Shown here piece after piece: positions 22,801-31,479 of a stretch of DNA of 64,000 bases. Each line of letters begins with the position of its first letter. Position 1 is the first letter of the stretch. The translations under genes were made by a program, and so were the position numbers. Source of the DNA: Archivesica marissinica (Eukaryota > Mollusca > Bivalvia > Venerida > Vesicomyidae); contig CM026390.1 in the NCBI GenBank assembly GCA_014843695.1, forward strand, positions 93,953,975-94,017,974. The letters are read 5' to 3'. The notes beneath the pieces are model-generated. The model was not told where the DNA came from. It saw only the letters and a program-made list of their open reading frames with translations, and did not search any database.

Positions 22801-24867
22801 AAACACATTTATACCAAAACAAAACACACATTGCCCTTGATTATTGATAAGTGCCACAGGAAAAAATCTATGACTTACAAGTAAGCTACCCTGAAATCAT
22901 AGCAAAGCAGATTATTTTGCACGCTAGCGGCAGATAAAATCACTTTTGCAAACAGCATAGAACCAGATCAGATGGCACAGAACGTGCCGTCTGATCAGGC
23001 TCTATGTTGTTTGCTATTCGGATAGTGGAGCTAAAACATTTGGCTGAATAGCAAACAACATAGATCCTGATCAGATGCGGCGTTACGCCGCTGCTGATCT
23101 GGATCTATGTTGTTTGCAAATGTGATTTTATTTCCTCAGCAGGCAAAGGGTTAAGAAACATGATAAAGGATACTACGTATTTCGTTGTAGATATAGCCTG
23201 GTATAGGTTTATCATCATCTGATGTTGCCTTCATTAGTATACTAATCTGAAACAAAACAGAAAGTCTGATTCAAAGAAATATCTTAGCTTAGTTTTATCA
23301 TAGTTTATTACATTCTAAATATTCAATGTACAATGCTTATATGAACAAACTTATATAATTATGTATGATACACGATTCCTGGCATTGCTTGCTAGCAGTG
23401 AAAATAACAATCAAATATGTACAGTCAAACCTGTGTTAGTGGTCACCTCCGTTAAGCAACCAACCTGTATTAAGCAGCCAGTTTCCAGATTCCCAATATG
23501 TTGTTTTATTATACATTTAACCTCTATTAAGCAGGCACCTGTGTTAAGCAGCCACTTACTGTGATTCCCTTGGCTGGCTGCTTAAGACAGGTTTGACTGT
23601 ATTACAATTTCATTAGAACGACACTATTCTAATGAAATTCCACGACATATTTGCAAGAGTTTTAGGGAGCTGCCTATCAACAATATTTCTATCAATTAAC
23701 GTCTGATTAATTAACATGCTAAAGAGCAAGAGTAGTGAAATTCTACAAAGTACTTCATGAAAAGAAGTAAGTTAAAGGTTTCACTATTTTAACACTAATA
23801 ACAGGTTTATACAACATAGCAAAACATATTTCTACCAAAACAAAACATAATCTCCAGTTCCTAATTTGATGCAAGGAAGCTACAGATCAAGTTTGGTAAA
23901 AACTCCTAGAGCAGTTTATGAAACATTTAAATGTTGTTCCATTTTAGCTTTGGTGGAACAAGATTAATATGCATGTTGCCGATATAAAAGCTCTTTAAAT
24001 GTTTAAGCTTTCTTTATTTTATAATGATTGCAAAAGAAGCTTTAACAACTTATATTAATCACTCTCGTTGACGCAGATAAAGTGTAAATGTGGTCATTCG
24101 TGCTCTTTACATATATCTAAAAAATTATTTATTTAAAATACCCATAGTTATCTTTACAACCAAAATGTATGTCCTATATTCAAAATAGACATTCACTCCC
24201 TAAAATGTGTTCAGAAATTTGCAATAGGCCCAGACTTTGTGCCCGACTGTAGCCACGATTGAGCTGTTTAGGCAAGGCCCCTAATTCCACATTGCCTCTC
24301 TGTGTGTGTGAGGTTTTTTACGTTTATTTATTGTTGCTACCGGTTGCCTGTATGAGCGACGCCTCCTGAGGAGATTAGTCATTTTAGCGTCTCCTCTGGT
24401 TCTTTTACGTGCACAGTGTAAAGCACCGAGATGAGACCATCATTTTAACACCCCAGTCAGATGGGAGATCAAACCTGTGATCCCTGGATTACCAGTCCAG
24501 CATGTTACCACTGGACTACAGATCCGTCCGTATAATTGCCTCTCTCTTTCTGGATGGGTTACATCTGTAAGACTGTTTTGACAATAAGACCTGCCAGTCA
24601 TAATCAGAATTGATGATTCGGTAGCATGACGTAGAAAATAGAAGTGATGTAAGTGCTATGGAAGTTAACTGCGCCTTTAACACGGATGTATGTATATCCG
24701 AAATAAAATTGTATCCGGAATGTATTCAACAGTTCAATTGCCAATGAAAAACAACTGACAACATAATGAAATTATTGCTGAATAAATATGTCTGTAATTT
24801 CTAATATAAAAAGGTATAAACTCACTTTACTGATGAAAGAAACTTTCGACAGAATCTGATTGGACAT
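4779..24867 (-). CDS. TEPSIN: TEPSIN (AP-4 complex accessory subunit, ENTHD2), 5' six coding exons, partial
   Basis: Tepsin is the ENTH-domain accessory protein of the AP-4 adaptor coat, which buds vesicles from the trans-Golgi network. Six minus-strand exons join in phase: 24867-24826, 23246-23177, 22640-22549, 21630-21537, 20267-20109 and 4868-4779. They give about 182 residues. Exons 1-5 spell an ENTH fold with strong resemblance to my memory of vertebrate tepsin: VSFISK then KATSDDD and PGYIYNEI (helices 1-2), LVDFLVDRL, VLKLMKYFVENGHPNF, and GPLDPLHGNVPYAMVRKTAQ. Exon 6 carries the short KMEGFGN segment that follows the ENTH domain. All junctions have AG acceptors and GT donors; the exon 3 donor (GTCACA) is weak. 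The VHS-like domain and C-terminal AP-4 binding motifs should lie left of the window. Intron 5 is 15.2 kb and almost wholly tandem repeat. No promoter could be assigned. Confidence 0.88.
5008..18622. repeat. 40-bp satellite array, more than 300 copies, with 1-kb gap
   Basis: The unit is TCAACTAGGCCTGGACAGTA followed by TAGGGTTTAATCTCAATGTG, period 40 bp (AGGCCTGGA recurs at 7031 and 7071). Main variants are GTGTC/GTATC/GTGGC/ATGTC before AAC, TGGAC/TGGAT, and TAGGG/TATGG. Some units carry an extra ACAG (as at 12697, 13621 and 16693). Nested duplications are visible with offsets of 839 bp (about 5490-5950 repeated at 6329-6790), 1360 bp, 2237 bp (about 8241-9000 repeated at 10478-11237) and 924 bp. 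The array fills TEPSIN intron 5. As 40 is not a multiple of 3, no long frame is open. Confidence 0.97.
15126..16125. other. Assembly gap of exactly 1000 N
   Basis: A run of exactly 1000 N interrupts the 40-bp satellite with the same repeat on both sides. The round number indicates a placeholder of unknown true size. Reading frames spanning it are artefacts. Confidence 0.99.
18757..20112. repeat. 27/33-bp minisatellite abutting the TEPSIN exon 5 donor
   Basis: Units are GATATATTACACTTATAGGA plus TGTCTGT (27 bp, 18766-19050), or the same with an added TTTGAT (33 bp, 19050-20112). Variants with ACTCACAGGG recur at 99-bp intervals (near 19233, 19332, 19431, 19530). Three units close to exon 5 (near 19866, 20005, 20101) keep ACTTACTCATAGG, which on the minus strand is the exon 5 donor context. 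Both periods are multiples of 3, so long frames stay open on both strands; these are not genes. Confidence 0.95.
20109..20267 (-). CDS. TEPSIN: TEPSIN coding exon 5
   Basis: 159 nt after acceptor TTTGTCTGTAG, ending ATGA before the strong donor GTAAGTG (phase 1). It contains HSGPLDPLHGNVPYAMVRKT, a near-diagnostic tepsin segment (GPxDPLHGN..Y..VR..AQ), then AQRVSEMLFNMD and a short variable tail. The donor lies at the very edge of the 27/33-bp minisatellite, whose units resemble this exon-intron junction. Confidence 0.9.
20306..20546. mobile_element. Chimeric SINE, family B (minus body, plus-strand head)
   Basis: From 20306 to about 20480 the sequence is a family B SINE body and tail on the minus strand (ACAACGATTGCGAAGCAAG, then the GTGGTCATTCGTGTGGGAG segment). 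From about 20487 a family B tRNA-like head appears on the plus strand (TTAGCACAGTGGTTAGCGCG then CAACCCGGGTTTGA). A normal copy has both on one strand, so this locus is an inverted chimera or two abutting fragments. Confidence 0.8.
20743..20841. repeat. 24-bp tandem repeat, about 4 copies
   Basis: Unit AATAATCCAGGTCATCTAGC plus GGTC, four consecutive near-identical copies in TEPSIN intron 4. The 63-residue frame over it is a repeat artefact. Confidence 0.95.
20947..21056. repeat. 30-bp tandem repeat, about 4 copies
   Basis: Unit TACACAGGTACATATTCTAC plus ATGTATATAA (period 30: 20951, 20981), in TEPSIN intron 4. Confidence 0.95.
21060..21476 (-). mobile_element. Family B SINE with internally expanded B-box region
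   Basis: Left part (21060-21160) is the SINE body on the minus strand (GGGAGGAAAC, CCACTTGTCCGATATGGCGA, CTCACATACTTC). The right edge (TGTGCTAATTGGACAG) is the reverse complement of the family B head. Between them, where a normal copy (52757-53006) has one B-box region, this copy has about 14 tandem 21-bp units. Confidence 0.82.
21165..21450. repeat. 21-bp tandem array of a B-box-like motif, about 14 copies
   Basis: Unit GAACCCAGGTTGCATCGGTTC with GGAT/GGTT/AGTT variants. Junctions read GGTTCGAACCC or GGATCGAACCC, close to the RNA polymerase III B-box consensus GGTTCGANTCC; the core is nearly palindromic, so it fits on either strand. All frames stay open because the period is 21; the Arg/Leu/His- and Asn/Pro/Gly-rich proteins predicted here are artefacts. 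Confidence 0.93.
21537..21630 (-). CDS. TEPSIN: TEPSIN coding exon 4
   Basis: 94 nt after acceptor TGTTTAACAG, ending before GTAACA (phase 1). It encodes VLKLMKYFVENGHPNFKLGL and LKKSTGIREAT, the central ENTH helices (K-VLK-hydrophobic-Y pattern followed by the STGIREA segment). Confidence 0.9.
21733..21974 (+). mobile_element. piggyBac-type MITE (TTAA flanks), copy 1
   Basis: Flanked by TTAA at both ends, with terminal inverted repeats CCCTTTCAACACCA and TGGTGTTGAATGGG. It carries an internal hairpin around AGATCCAGATGAGCCGGCTC. TTAA flanks with CCC-starting ends are typical of the piggyBac superfamily. No transposase is encoded (about 240 bp). Two more copies lie at 42233 and 48106. Confidence 0.88.
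21975..22195. mobile_element. Palindromic MITE-like element with perfect 27-bp hairpin
   Basis: Starts at the right TTAA of the piggyBac MITE and begins with TTTTGCAAACAACAT. It contains a perfect 27-bp stem (22089-22115 with 22119-22145) around the loop TTT. Related palindromes occur at 22905-23154. The outer boundaries are approximate. Confidence 0.65.
22240..22472 (-). mobile_element. tRNA-derived SINE, family C
   Basis: Minus-strand copy: tail TACAAATTTATTTAGCTCGA then TTGCGAGACAAG, body CGAGACCTCATTCCTGATGG, and a degenerate tRNA-like head ending near 22472. It lies in TEPSIN intron 3, just 3' of exon 3 in gene orientation. Confidence 0.82.
22549..22640 (-). CDS. TEPSIN: TEPSIN coding exon 3
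   Basis: 92 nt starting after an ATGCAG acceptor and ending AAG before GTCACA (phase 0). It encodes ISFESAENCENLVDFL and VDRLQRDSTHVKIK, an ENTH helix 3-4 segment. The donor deviates from GTRAGT, but the exon 3-4 reading frame and protein alignment (KIK then VLK) support it. Confidence 0.85.
22711..22830. repeat. 60-bp tandem duplication
   Basis: ATGTAATCTG recurs at 22711 and 22771, followed by the shared CCTCGAACAGG and CCAAAACAAAACACACA blocks. Two copies in TEPSIN intron 2; frames predicted over it also run antisense through exon 3. Confidence 0.9.
22905..23154. mobile_element. Double-hairpin MITE, degenerate
   Basis: Two consecutive palindromes (22930-23015 and 23045-23125) centred on CAGAACGTGCCGTCTGATCA and GCGGCGTTACGCCGC, each flanked by GCAAACA..CATAG / CTATGTTGTTTGC. 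The outer ends share AAAATCAC and the right end is CAAAGGGTTAA, suggesting TTAA insertion as in piggyBac MITEs. The left end is eroded. Confidence 0.65.
23177..23246 (-). CDS. TEPSIN: TEPSIN coding exon 2
   Basis: 70 nt behind acceptor TTTGTTTCAG and ending before GTAGTA (phase 1). It encodes ISILMKATSDDDKPIPGY and then IYNEI. The TSDDD..PGY signature is the characteristic helix 1-2 region of the tepsin ENTH domain. Confidence 0.88.
23177..23600 (+). mobile_element. pogo/Tc1-type MITE (CAGTCAAACCTG ends), copy 1 at 23420-23601
   Basis: The element itself spans 23420-23601; the bases before it are TEPSIN exon 2 and its 5' intron. It begins TACAGTCAAACCTGTGTTAG and ends AAGACAGGTTTGACTGTA, giving terminal inverted repeats of about 15 bp inside TA flanks. 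That architecture is typical of Tc1/mariner-pogo elements. At about 182 bp it is non-autonomous. This copy contains the uninterrupted GTATTAAGCAGCC site that is occupied by a piggyBac MITE at 42233. Confidence 0.75.
24003..24110 (-). mobile_element. Family B SINE 3' fragment
   Basis: TTTCTTTATTTTATAATGATTGC through ATTAATCACTCTCGTTGACG to GTGGTCATTCGTG is the reverse complement of the 3' half of the family B element at 52757-53006; the tRNA-like head is missing. The neighbouring 23602-24002 shows no recognisable feature. Confidence 0.75.
24235..24560. mobile_element. Nested SINEs: family A (minus) inserted in a family C remnant
   Basis: Family A occupies about 24303-24533 on the minus strand. 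Its tRNA-like head is at the right (TCCAGTGGTAACATGCTGGA on the reverse strand) and its body has TTTTACGTGCACAGTGTAAAGC. ATTGCCTCTCT occurs immediately on both sides (24286 and 24536), a target-site duplication. The flanking TTAGGCAAGGCCCC..ATTCCACATTGCC is a plus-strand family C fragment. Confidence 0.75.
24826..24867 (-). CDS. TEPSIN: TEPSIN coding exon 1
   Basis: Fourteen codons from ATG at 24867-24865, ending before donor GTGAGT (phase 0). The peptide MSNQILSKVSFISK lines up with the first ENTH helix of vertebrate tepsin and joins directly to ISILMKATSDDD in exon 2. The start was chosen as the only ATG giving this alignment with a good donor; it is too short for ORF callers. Confidence 0.8.
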
Positions 24868-25317
24868 ATTATTTTATAATCTGAAACAATTTCGATAAAT
24901 AGTGTTGTATTGTCAGTTGTTATTCCTTTCGGTTCGTTTAAAACTTTTCGGTGAAAATTGGCTGTCTGCTCACGGGAACTAAACGTTATCTGTCAAGCTT
25001 TTCTACTACTAGTAACCAAGTAGTAAGATTTATTACTGCTTGGATGGTTTCTGTTTTCATCTTCAATCTTGTTCGTACCAACGATACATTTTTCTTTCAT
25101 AGTTTCCAATGAATGATTGAGTTGTCTCAGCGAAAGAAAATGCTATCATTCACTGTTTTCAACTGTGGAAGATGGCATTTTCTCTGTCACTGCTTGAGTT
25201 TCGTATTCCTCCGCTGTTGGGTGTACTTTTGTACTTTAGCTATTTTCTGAAAATCATGAAAAGTTAATTATTATATTAAAAAAAATTATCATAATATTAT
25301 ACATCAGATACACCTAA
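24868..25317. other. Upstream flank of TEPSIN exon 1; no feature recognised
   Basis: AT-rich unique sequence 5' of the TEPSIN start codon (minus-strand orientation). It presumably holds the 5' untranslated region and promoter, but I see no TATA box, initiator or CpG-rich stretch that would fix a transcription start. No upstream non-coding exon could be supported. Confidence 0.4.
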
Positions 25318-25605
25318 CGATCGGTCAGCGGTGCAATTGTTAACACATTATACTACAAATCGCTGGATTGCAGATTTGATCCTCCGTCTGATCCTAATAA
25401 TATTAACAGTATTTCAGAAGTAACAACAAACCTAGGTCTAATGTATCGTTGCTATATTATGTACACCGTGTATGTAAGACAACACGGGATGTTTCTGGAA
25501 TTGGATCATCCGTCTTCTGTATTTTGCACTATCCTTTAAAAATGCCTAATCTAGCTACTTCTGGGTGCGTTGCCCAGATTAACATGGTGGAGACGATAAA
25601 TAAAT
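25318..25605 (+). mobile_element. Ancient family A SINE copy
   Basis: Degenerate plus-strand copy: head GATCGGTCAGCGGTGCAATT, B-box-like GCAGATTTGATCC, then CCGTCTGATCCTAATAATAT as in the better copies. Near 25520-25605 the tail elements TTGCACTATCC..AAAATG and GACGATAAATAAA are recognisable. It is more diverged than the copies at 28103 and 56553. Confidence 0.6.
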
Positions 25606-25862
25606 ACAACTCTATTATATGTAATGTAATATTTTATACGTTATTCATAACAATAGCTAATGTGAGTTGAGACGCATTCAAGCGTAGATTTCGCTCACCT
25701 GTGTTAATCAACCGTAACGGTTCCCGGACATTTCCCCGAAAAAGTTGATATTACACATTGCAGAAGGTTGATTTTAGATCCATTGTATGATATACAGAGA
25801 TATTCTCTATATACGTGTATTTGAGGATCTACACTATGATTATACAGGTATTGTTGTTGGTT

Positions 25863-26000
25863 GTATTGTTACTGTAGAATGAATTGTCGCTTGTAGTTTG
25901 CTATAATGTCGTATTGTTACTGTATAATGAATTGTCGCTTGTAGTTTGCTATAATGTCGTATTGTTACTGTAGAATGAATTGTCGTCGCTCGTAAGTCGT
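25863..26000. repeat. 48-bp tandem duplication, about 2.7 copies
   Basis: GTATTGTTACTGTAGAATGA then ATTGTCGCTTGTAGTTTGC is repeated with period 48. The surrounding 25606-26850 contains no other feature I can recognise. Confidence 0.9.
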
Positions 26001-26854
26001 TACACTGTCGGAACTGTTCTGTTGTCCCTTTCCTTTAACTAATCTGTTCCTTCTATCTCCCGGCTGTCGGTTATATATCACGGGATATCGTTATGCCGTT
26101 AGACTATTTTTATATCATGTATGACTATATCTACTGCAGGATATATATAGGTCATAGCAGTTTTAGTAATATGTATATTTGTACATTTCAAAACGTTTTG
26201 TGTATTTATTCTGATGAAACATACTCCATGCTATCTACATGGAGAATAAATAAATAGTAATCTGGACCCATGTAGTTGTTGGTAATTGATAGGAGAACAC
26301 CAAACACCACCCCTGCTACATATACTCACTTTATATTAGTAATCATAATTTTAGTATTTGCACAACTCATATATTCAGTCACTTTGTTTGCTACAATCTA
26401 GTATTTTGGGGAGGGCCGTAACTAATGTTGTTAAAACGTGTAGCCTAACCCATTTGCTTCAACATTTATTGACAATTCTTGTGCACAACAATGAAATAAA
26501 TCGTATAACTATGTATAATTATACAAGATTGTTCATTTATTTTGTTCTGTACATAGAATGAATATAATAGAATATGATTAAACTATACTCACTTAGTGAA
26601 CATCTAAGACTATTTCAATAATATGCTAGTCTTGAAGCGTACCTTACGATATCGCACAGGGATTCTGGAAGCACATGCGTTATATGGGTTTACAACGAGC
26701 GCATACAGGTAGAGACCCTATGTAAAGCACGCATCAATAAGTCCCCATCTTGGGGAAGATTACTCTTTATAAATATGCATACGTGCTTATTGTACAACCC
26801 ATAAGCTAAGAATATATGTAGGTATATACATGTCGATCACGCACCAATAAATTG

Positions 26855-27425
26855 GATACACTGAGGATCTGTAATTATTGAATACATTGAGGATGTGTAA
26901 GTATTGAATACATTGAGGATGTGTAAGTATTGAATACACTGATGCTGTGTAAGTATTGAATACACTGAGGATGCGTAAGTATTGAATACATTGAGGATGT
27001 GTAAGTATTGAATACATTGAGGATGTGTAAGTATTGAATACATTGAGGATGTGTAAGTATTGAATACATTGAGGATGTGTAAGTATTGAATACACTGAGG
27101 ATGTGTAAGTATTTAATACATTGATGATGTGTAAGTATTGAATACACTGAGGATGTGTAAGTATTTAATACATTGATGATTTGTAAGTATTGAATACACT
27201 GAGGATGTGTAAGTATTGAATACATTGAGGATGTGTAAGTATTGAATACACTGAGGATGTGTAAGTATTGAATACACTGAGGATTTGTAAGTATTGAATA
27301 CACTGAGGATGTGTAAGTATTGAATACAATGCGGGTGTGTAAGTATTGAATACACTGAGGATTTGTAAGTATTGAATACGCTGAGGATTTGTAAGTATTG
27401 CATACAATGAGGATGTGTAAGTATG
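26855..27425. repeat. 26-bp minisatellite, about 22 copies
   Basis: Unit GAATACATTGAGGATGTGTA plus AGTATT (AATACATTGA at 26881 and 26907). Variants include ACTGAGGAT, TTGATGAT and GATTTG. Minus-strand frames (Tyr/Ile/Leu/His-rich) are repeat artefacts. Confidence 0.95.
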
Positions 27426-27522
27426 ATGTGCGTATCGCAACCCGTATCATACATGTATCTAGTTCGTACAGTATTCTTAGCCAGATACGAGTAATCATTC
27501 GCATAAAACCTACAAAATAGAA

Positions 27523-27795
27523 ATGTTCCAAAGGTCTGCAGGCCGATATATATTCAATGATTACAACTACACTAGTAGTGTATCACAAATGGTATCCACC
27601 CTCAATTGGAAAACTTTAGAACATAGACGAAGTCAAACCTCACTAATTATGTTTTTCAAAATAGGAAATGAACTAGTTGCTGCAGATCACCATTACCTTA
27701 CACCCACAAGAAACCCTAACTATCTAATCCCACAGTCAAAAACCCAATATCATGCAAATTCATTTCCCCAAGAACAATCAGGCTATGGAACAGTC
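27523..27795 (+). pseudogene. LINE ORF2 C-terminal fragment
   Basis: The frame encodes QRSAGRYIFNDY, TSSVSQMV, LEHRRSQTSLIMFFKI, YLTPTRNP, LIPQSKTQYHANSF. This matches the conserved post-reverse-transcriptase C-terminus of CR1/Jockey-type LINEs (QRRAAR-xxxDY-TSSV-L-LEQRR-L--FKI motif order). Only this tail remains; similarity fades after SFPQEQ. The same motif series appears in the longer element at 30717-31085. 27800-28100 has no clear feature. Confidence 0.7.
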
Positions 27796-28102
27796 TACCG
27801 ACATATATACAGTCGAGTCCCAGTTTGCCAACTTTTGTTTGCAGACTGGATTCGAACTCCCTCTAATATTTTTACTGTCTGCGTTTAGCTATAGCTTTGT
27901 AGATCCTTTCATCTTTTTAACTATCACATCACATTTTAGATTAACTAACTGTTCTAGACTGCGACTGCCAATCATAATCATGACTGATTGTTCGGCAATA
28001 AGCAGTTGAAGTTGATAAACACTTCTTTTTCTTTTATCCGTTCTTTATCTATATTATTTACATAACCATAATGTTAATGTCACAAATTGATAACACAATG
28101 TG

Positions 28103-28388
28103 TGTGCTTTACGTTTATTTATCGTCACTACCGGTTACCCATATGAGCGACGCCTTCTGAAGAGATTAGTCATTTTAGATTTTGGAGGATAGTGCAATGA
28201 TACAGACAGAGACCCAGTCCAGAGTCTCCTCTGGTTCGTTTACGTGCATGGTGTAAAGCACCGACACGAGACCTCTGTTTAACGTCCCATCTGAAAGACT
28301 GTTAATTTTATTAGGGTCAGACGGGGGATCGAACCTGCGATCCCTGGATTATCAGTCCAGCGTGTTACCACTGGACTACAGATCCGTC
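28103..28388 (-). mobile_element. tRNA-derived SINE, family A, near full length
   Basis: On the minus strand: head CAGACGGATCTGTAGTCCAG, an anticodon-like hairpin CTGGACTGATAATCCAG, B-box GCAGGTTCGATCC, and a CCGTCTGACCC closing stem. A conserved body follows (TTTACACCATGCACG, CCAGAGGAGACTCTGG) ending with GTCGCTCATATGGGTAACCGG. The tRNA-like part folds as a cloverleaf but sits in a repeated element, so it is not a tRNA gene. Confidence 0.85.
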
Positions 28389-28490
28389 TGTTGTTAACAC
28401 AGATTAACATTGTTGCTACTTATAATCCGCAAAGCAACTGGAAGACCCATATTTACACAGTTGGTTTAAACTGGATTTTAATGCATTAAT

Positions 28491-28502
28491 GGGGGGGGGG
28501 GG
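28491..28502. repeat. Poly-G run (12 G)
   Basis: A homopolymer of 12 G within unique sequence; on the minus strand a C tract. It is prone to length error. Confidence 0.9.
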
Positions 28503-28559
28503 ATTGGTACTATTACCACATTATTCGGAATATCATTCCATCTATGACTCGTTAGTTTA

Positions 28560-28674
28560 TACAAATTTATTTTAGCTCGATTGCGAAACAAGTGCATATA
28601 TTAATCACGCTCGAGACCTCATTCCTGATGGAATCCATCGCCACGAGGGAAAGAGAAGAGGCAACGTGGAAATT
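28560..28674 (-). mobile_element. Family C SINE 3' fragment
   Basis: Minus-strand tail and body (ACAAATTTATTTTAGCTCGA, ATCACGCTCGAGACCTCATT, CATCGCCACGAGGGA) up to GCAACGTGGAA; the tRNA-like head is absent. Downstream, 28675-29580 has only a faint match near 28803-28840 to the 3' tail of the LINE at 29585-31240. Confidence 0.8.
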
Positions 28675-29584
28675 AATGGAAATGACTCGATGACTAAACA
28701 TACTCTTTCTTTTGAGCATGTGCTTGACAGGGGGTGTGCTGTAAATGTTTCAGTTCGTCATATGTGTTGTAAAACTGAATTGTACCATCTTCGATCAATA
28801 TCATGTCTACGTCACCGTAAAGGGTTTGACATTAATGGAACATACATACATTCCCACATTTTACCATTGTATCCTAATCTCACTTTTCTTTGATCTTAAA
28901 CATTTCAATATGCTATGTAATTTGTCTTATCCTTTATTAATACTAGCACCATTGTCAGAAGTACACCCACTATCTAGGTCCTAACCAGGGGTTTGGTAGG
29001 AAGATAGATCTAGAAATGGAAGTCAATGTTGAGTTATTGCTTGTCCGGTATATGTAATAAAACAATGCACCGAGCAGTCACTTTTCTGAGATGCTGCGCT
29101 TTTCAACTGTTGATGGTTGAGGCAAATGCTTGATAGATTGTCTTATTAGTCTCGCACGAACCTTTAAAACGCAAGTGTTATTTCCTGAAAAGTTCCCGTT
29201 CTCCTCATTCCTTTGGTAAAGTTTGTTGTTTTATTGTTAATATTTCGTAAATATATACTGTATCTGTCATGTCATAGTTGGATATAATATAACGTTACTA
29301 TATTGATTCGTACTCTAATCAATTCGTACAATCAATTCATAATCATCTGCGTAAACTACTGCATAGCCAATGACATCATACTCAGTGCCCAAAAATATTA
29401 TCATTGAAATGTCAACACTTAGTTTAAACAATATTTTATTTCAATGAATACATAGTATAATGATCACAATAAGACGATACATGTAGGATTGAGGAGAAAG
29501 CAACTTGCTTATATATGTCATTTATGTGGTTACCTCTTTCCTATGTCAACACTAAGACTTACCTCCATTTGTAAAATGAAAATT

Positions 29585-31240
29585 CATGACACAAATGGAA
29601 ACCTGAATGGTCAATCCACGCCAAACATGACTGAGATCACAGTAAGCTCAAAAGGCATAGAGAAACTTCTCAATAACCTAAACCCCCACAAGGCTAGTGG
29701 TCCTGACCAAATTAAGCCAATCATACTTAAAACCCTGTCTAAAGAACTCTTACCTATTCTCGAAGTCTTATTCCAAATATCCCTCAACGAAGGATCACTG
29801 CCTGCCCAGTGGAAGTCAGCAAATGTTGCTCCCATTTACAAAAAGGGGACAAGTCAAACCCCGCCAACTATAGGCCTATCTCATTGACATGTGTTCTATG
29901 CAAGGTACTAGAACATATAGTTTCCTCCTTGATAGTAAAACACTTCACTAACCACAGTATTCTGTACCATTTGCAGCATGGTTTTAGAGAAAAACGGTCA
30001 TGCGTGACCCAACTAGTAATGCTAATCAATGACTTGGTTACCTCTGTCTACAATAAGCATCAGGTAGATCTCATCCTATTAGACTTCAATAAGGCTTTCG
30101 ATAAGGTCAATCACGAGAAAGTACTACTAAAAATGCATGAATATGGAGTCAGAGGTCAAACATTAAGGTGGATTAAGAGTTTTCTAGATAATAGACTGCA
30201 GTCAGTTGTCCTTAATGATATTAGTTCAGAGGCCATTCCAGTGTCCTCTGGAGTCCCACAGGGATCCGTACTTGGACCCCTGCTTTTCCTAGCCTACATA
30301 AACGACCTCCCACAAAACATCAGTTCCAAAGTCCGTATCTTTGCAGATGATACTGCAGTCTATCTATCAATGACATCTGCAAATGAATCGGTCACACTCC
30401 AAAACGATCTTAAGAGATTAGAAGAGTGGGAGTTGGAGTGGGACATGGGATTTAACCCCTCCAAATGTCAAGTTATCCATGTCACCAGAAGGAAACATCC
30501 TATTCCCAGCAAATATAAACTCCATGGAGTCCTACTTGAGTCGGTCACTTCAGCCAAATACCTTGGCGTGGATATCTCAAATAACCTGTCATGGGACACT
30601 CACATAAAAAGGTCAACAAAGAAAGCAAACCAAACATTAGGATTTCTACGTAGAAACCTTCCGAGAACTAGTCGCCCCATACCCAAACATTAATAGACCA
30701 AATTGAAGGTGTCCAGCGAAGAGCAGCCCGTTGGATAAAGGCTGATTTCTATCGTACCTCTAGTGTTACAGACATGCTACATTCCCTAAATATACGCAGA
30801 CTAGATCAACGGCGTATTGACAATAGGTTATCCCTTATGTATAAAATTCATAATGATCTTGTTGCTATTCCCATTGAAAATTACCTAGTTCCCCTCTCCC
30901 GTCCTGCTCGCCATTGCCATTCCTTAAGCTATAGGTTAATTACAGCAACTACAGACTACTACAAGTTTTCCTTTTTTCCAAGAACAATCTACCATTGGAA
31001 CCACCTCCCTCCTGACATTGTCCATCTCCCTACCGTAGAGCAATTCAATACGGCAGTTTGCCATATTGAACATGCCAGTCCCTAGTTGTTCTGCGCAGCT
31101 GCTTTTAAACTTTTACCACAACTTATTTTCATTACCTTCTTAAATTATACTTTTAACTACTCATACTCTTAACTTCTTTGCGGTTTTTGACGCGCAACAT
31201 GTCTACGTCCCCGCGAGGGGTTCGACATTAGCGGAAGATA
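29585..31240 (+). mobile_element. 5'-truncated non-LTR retrotransposon (CR1/Jockey-like LINE)
   Basis: Contains the reverse transcriptase and C-terminal region of a LINE but no endonuclease. The 3' tail from about 31180 has GTCTACGTCCCCGCGAGGGG and GTTCGACATTAGCGGAAG, then ends in GATAGATAGATTA, a short-microsatellite end rather than poly(A). The same tail occurs in reverse at 43163-43212. The 5' end is approximate. Confidence 0.88.
29629..31085 (+). pseudogene. LINE reverse transcriptase, broken by at least two frameshifts
   Basis: Encodes NPHKASGPDQIKP and PAQWKSANVAPIYKKG, then shifts frame at about 29850 (near AAAAAGGGG). The next frame continues NPANYRPISLTCVLCKVLE, HGFREKRSC, LLDFNKAFDKVNH, SGVPQGSVLGPLLFLAYIND and IFADDTAVY, the RT catalytic FADD box (two aspartates intact). 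At about 30665-30690 a deletion/frameshift removes the segment before IEGVQRRAARWIKADFYRTS; the C-terminal frame then runs to a stop at 31083-31085. The order is that of CR1/Jockey-group LINE ORF2. It is dead as a single protein. Confidence 0.88.
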
Positions 31241-31479
31241 GATAGATTAATAGACTAAGTTAATGAATCTCTGTACATCTAAGTAAATGTGTCTCTTTCT
31301 ACAATAATTATTAATAACTCTAGAGGACCATCATTGCACAATTTGGTGTTCGTTTAATGGCATTTATTTGAGTTATGGGATTAATCTACCTAGTCCTATA
31401 TATAAGACTTTTACATAAAAGAAAATTTATCTGTTATTTTTAGCCTTGATAATAAAATGTCACATTTTTCAAGTCTAAA

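Noticed and set aside
22441..22847. Three plus-strand frames of 61-98 residues
   Set aside because: Antisense to TEPSIN exon 3 and extended by a 60-bp duplication.
26787..27531. Tyr/Ile/His-rich minus-strand frames up to 218 residues
   Set aside because: 26-bp minisatellite; three units make 78 bp, giving a 26-residue periodic artefact.
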